The notes under the pieces were generated by a model that did not search any database, was not told the origin of the DNA, and was given only the letters and a program-made list of their open reading frames with translations. Shown piece after piece: positions 62,086 to 64,000 of a stretch of 64,000 nt of DNA. How positions within the stretch are numbered: the stretch's first letter is position 1; every line of letters starts with the position of its first letter. The stretch covers positions 1 through 64,000 of the forward strand of contig NZ_CP080533.1 of NCBI RefSeq assembly GCF_024746835.1. The letters run 5' to 3'. Position numbers and translations under genes: made by a program. The DNA comes from Mesorhizobium sp. AR02. GTDB taxonomy: Bacteria; Pseudomonadota; Alphaproteobacteria; Rhizobiales; Rhizobiaceae.

Positions 62086-63694
62086 ATGGGCGACGACACC
62101 AATGATGATTACGGAGAGCGAGCTCGTTGGAACGAGGCGTGCCGGCGCGAAGAGGCAATCCGCAAGCTCGTGGAGCGCTATCCAAAAGGTCTGAGCGGGC
62201 AGGCTGTAGCGGATTTGGCGTGGGAACTGGACCTCAGCCGGGCCACTCTCTACAGGATGATCAGGCTGTTTCGAGCGGGTGGCACTGTAAGTTCACTGAT
62301 GGACCGAAAGCGCGGTCGGCGCCAGGGACATCGCGCCCTCAACAAAGATCGAGAAGCCCTCGTGCGACGAACGATTGAAGGCTTTTATCTCAAGCCGACA
62401 CGCCCGTCCTTCGCGCAGCTGGTTCGCCAGGTCCAAATCGCCTGCGCAGCGGCCGGCCTTGCTCCACCAAACTGGCGCACCATCAAATCCCGGGTTGAAG
62501 AGGTCGATCTACGGGTGAGGGGGCGTAAGCGCGGCGAGAGCGAGGTCGTCAAAGCTACAACGGCCACGCCAGGTGCCCTTTCGGCGTCGCGGCCGCTGGA
62601 GCTTGTGCAAATCGATCATACCAAAGTTGACGTATTCGTTGTCGACGAAGACACGCGTCAGCCGCTCGGACGGCCCTGGCTGACACTAGCGTTGGACGTC
62701 TTTTCTCGGATGGTGACGGGCCTCTATCTGACCATGGAGGCGCCGTCGCGATTATCGACAAGCCTATGCGTACTGCACTCAGTATTCGACAAGACCCCGT
62801 GGTTGCAGGAGAGGGGTATCCATGAAGCGTGGCCAGTGGCCGGTTTGCCCGGAACGATACATGTCGACAACGGTGCGGATTTTCGTAGTCATGCATTCGA
62901 ACGTGCTTGCCGGGACAACGGCATACAGATCGAGTGGCGTCCGCCGGGGACGCCCCATTTCGGCGGCCACATCGAACGGTTGATTGGCACGCAGATGGGC
63001 GCGGTTCACCTGCTGCCAGGATCGACCTCGAGCAACATCGAGGAACGGCGCGAGTACGATGCCAAACGCCATGCGACACTGACGCTTCGAGAGCTTGAGC
63101 GCTACATCGCACTCGAGATCGTTGGGGCAATACCATCATGCTATCCATGGCGCACTCCGTCGGCCACCGATTGCGGTCTGGCGGCAGCAGGAGAGCGAGT
63201 TGGTATTGCGCCTGCCGAACGATCGTATGCAATTCTGGATCTCCTTCCTACCGGAGGCAGAGAGAACGTTGCGCCCGACCGGCATCCATCTTTTCAACAT
63301 CCGCTACTGGTCTCCCGCCCTGGCCGCCGATATCGGACGGGCCAAGGCCCGCCTGATTGTGAAATACGACCCCCGCGATTTGTCGCGCGTTTTTGTCAGG
63401 CGTCACTCCGGCAGCTTTGTTGAGGCTCGCTATGCCGATGTGACACTCGCGCCCATTACGCTGTGGGAGGCGCAGGCTGCCCGGCGCAAACTCAACGCTC
63501 AGGGCAAACGCGAAATTGACATGCACGTCCTTGTTCGTACTGCGCTTTCGCAGCGCGAACTGATCGAGGAGGCGAAACACAAGACACAAGGACGTCTGCT
63601 GCTTGCGAAAACGAATGTGGATGACGATGAAGTGGGCTCGCTTCCGGGCGTCGATTCAAGCAAACCTGTTCCCTCCGTTGAAGATCTGGATTGA
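62086..63694 (+). pseudogene. tniA: tniA, Mu/Tn5053-type DDE transposase with a frameshift
   Basis: From ATG 62086: a helix-turn-helix region (SGQAVADLAWELDLSRATLY, RMIRLFRAGG), then the integrase core with Asp in LELVQIDHTKVDVFVVDE, Asp in TIHVDNGADFRSHAFERAC and Glu in GGHIERLIGTQMGAVHLLPG. At GGGG 63124-63127 the frame leaves the family; one G fewer gives QYHHAIHGALRRPPIAVW and then FNIRYWSPALAADIGRAKAR, the TniA C-terminal domain, to the stop at 63694. Either one inserted G or a sequencing error. About 535 residues if repaired. Confidence 0.85.
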
Positions 63695-63700
63695 GCCCCT

Positions 63701-64000
63701 TTGAGCAGGGATAACGTCCATCTGACGCAGGCGGCCAAAGACCTCCTAGGCGAGCCTGATATTGTGCGAGTTCGCGCAATTCAGGCTCGGCGCTGGATTT
63801 TTTATCCGCGCGCCAAGCAGGCGCTCGATCGTCTCCACCTGCTGGTCGACCATCCTCGCGGCACGCGCATGCCCTCGGTGGCCATCTACGGCGACAGTGG
63901 TATGGGCAAGACGATGATCCTGGAAAAATTCTGCGACAACAACCCCTCCCGTTTTGATCCGACGACCGGCGTACAGGCTATACCGGTCCTGGCAATCGAG
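63701..64000 (+). CDS. tniB: TniB, AAA-type transposition ATPase, partial at the window edge
   Basis: The first 100 codons: LTQAAKDLLGEPDIVRVRAI, PRAKQALDRLHLLVDHPRGT, then Walker A VAIYGDSGMGKTMILEKF. It starts with TTG at 63701, six bases after the tniA stop (TGAGCCCCTTTGAGC). TniB is the ATPase target-site regulator that works with TniA. The rest lies beyond the window. Confidence 0.88.
   Translation, partial: MSRDNVHLTQAAKDLLGEPDIVRVRAIQARRWIFYPRAKQALDRLHLLVDHPRGTRMPSVAIYGDSGMGKTMILEKFCDNNPSRFDPTTGVQAIPVLAIE

Larger units (their letters stand above)
61921..64000 (+). mobile_element. TniA/TniB-type transposon, left part, continues beyond the window
   Basis: Starts at or near TGTCGCGCTGTAATTAAAGG (61921), which has the TGT start of Tn5053/Tn552-type and related ends. 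An AT-rich zone of about 160 nt follows, then tniA and tniB in order. The right end lies outside. The end position is a guess from TGT and the change in base composition. Confidence 0.65.

Noticed and set aside
63124..63127. Programmed frameshift in tniA
   Set aside because: TniA proteins are made from one frame as far as I know; a slippery GGGG alone without a stimulatory structure is not enough evidence.

Overview
The window looks like a large repABC-type plasmid of a Rhizobiales alphaproteobacterium, probably Mesorhizobium or a close relative. The grounds are a complete repABC replication and partition operon with its antisense RNA and two perfect RepB-type parS palindromes (45.4-49.1 kb), a DUF1612 (RHE_PE00001-type) gene, a DUF1403-ScpB pair, DUF736, DUF982 and Usg-type proteins, a CIRCE-controlled groESL, and high G+C. 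The species call is inference from gene content. No rRNA, tRNA or CRISPR array was seen.

Region 1, 0-8 kb, plasmid backbone: a VirC1/ParA-like ATPase with a small partner, DUF736, two SLOG-fold proteins, a Phd/PemK-like toxin-antitoxin pair, a Toprim primase cleanly split by an IS481-family element, and the tail of a strawberry-notch-like helicase. A 33-bp perfect palindrome separates the live DUF736 gene from a dead divergent copy.

Region 2, 8.4-16 kb, stress island: two Hsp20 chaperones, a Usg-DUF982 chimera, groES-groEL behind a CIRCE operator, three DUF982 units (one intact, two broken), small unknown proteins and an HWE-type histidine kinase.

Region 3, 16.7-42.5 kb: two related but non-identical IS91-type elements in opposite orientation (tyrosine recombinase plus HUH transposase; the second transposase has a nonsense codon) bracket about 20 kb. 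Inside are a CHASE-PAS-GGDEF-EAL protein, a two-component system divergent from an orphan regulator and an RND efflux pair, a Tim44-domain protein, and a long minus-strand gene set: DedA, glycosyltransferases GT4 and GT2, PAP2-type phosphatase, response regulator, histidine kinase, ABC permease and ABC ATPase. I read that set as a self-regulated envelope-lipid or glycolipid remodelling and export operon.

Region 4, 42.6-53.9 kb, maintenance core: an Xre/RES toxin-antitoxin pair, DUF1612, repCBA, a Fic protein with an operator-like repeat array, and a tyrosine recombinase divergent from DUF1403-ScpB.

Region 5, 53.9-64 kb: a decay zone (broken RES toxin, pyrophosphatase fragment, frameshifted DUF427, multiply frameshifted nucleotide cyclase-FHA), small coiled-coil-like genes, an intact class III cyclase fused to an alpha/beta-hydrolase, an RHH/PIN toxin-antitoxin pair, and the left part of a TniA/TniB transposon that runs off the right edge. 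Overall this is a patchwork accessory replicon: addiction modules and partition genes keep it, mobile elements reshape it, and its cargo is stress chaperones, efflux and envelope modification.
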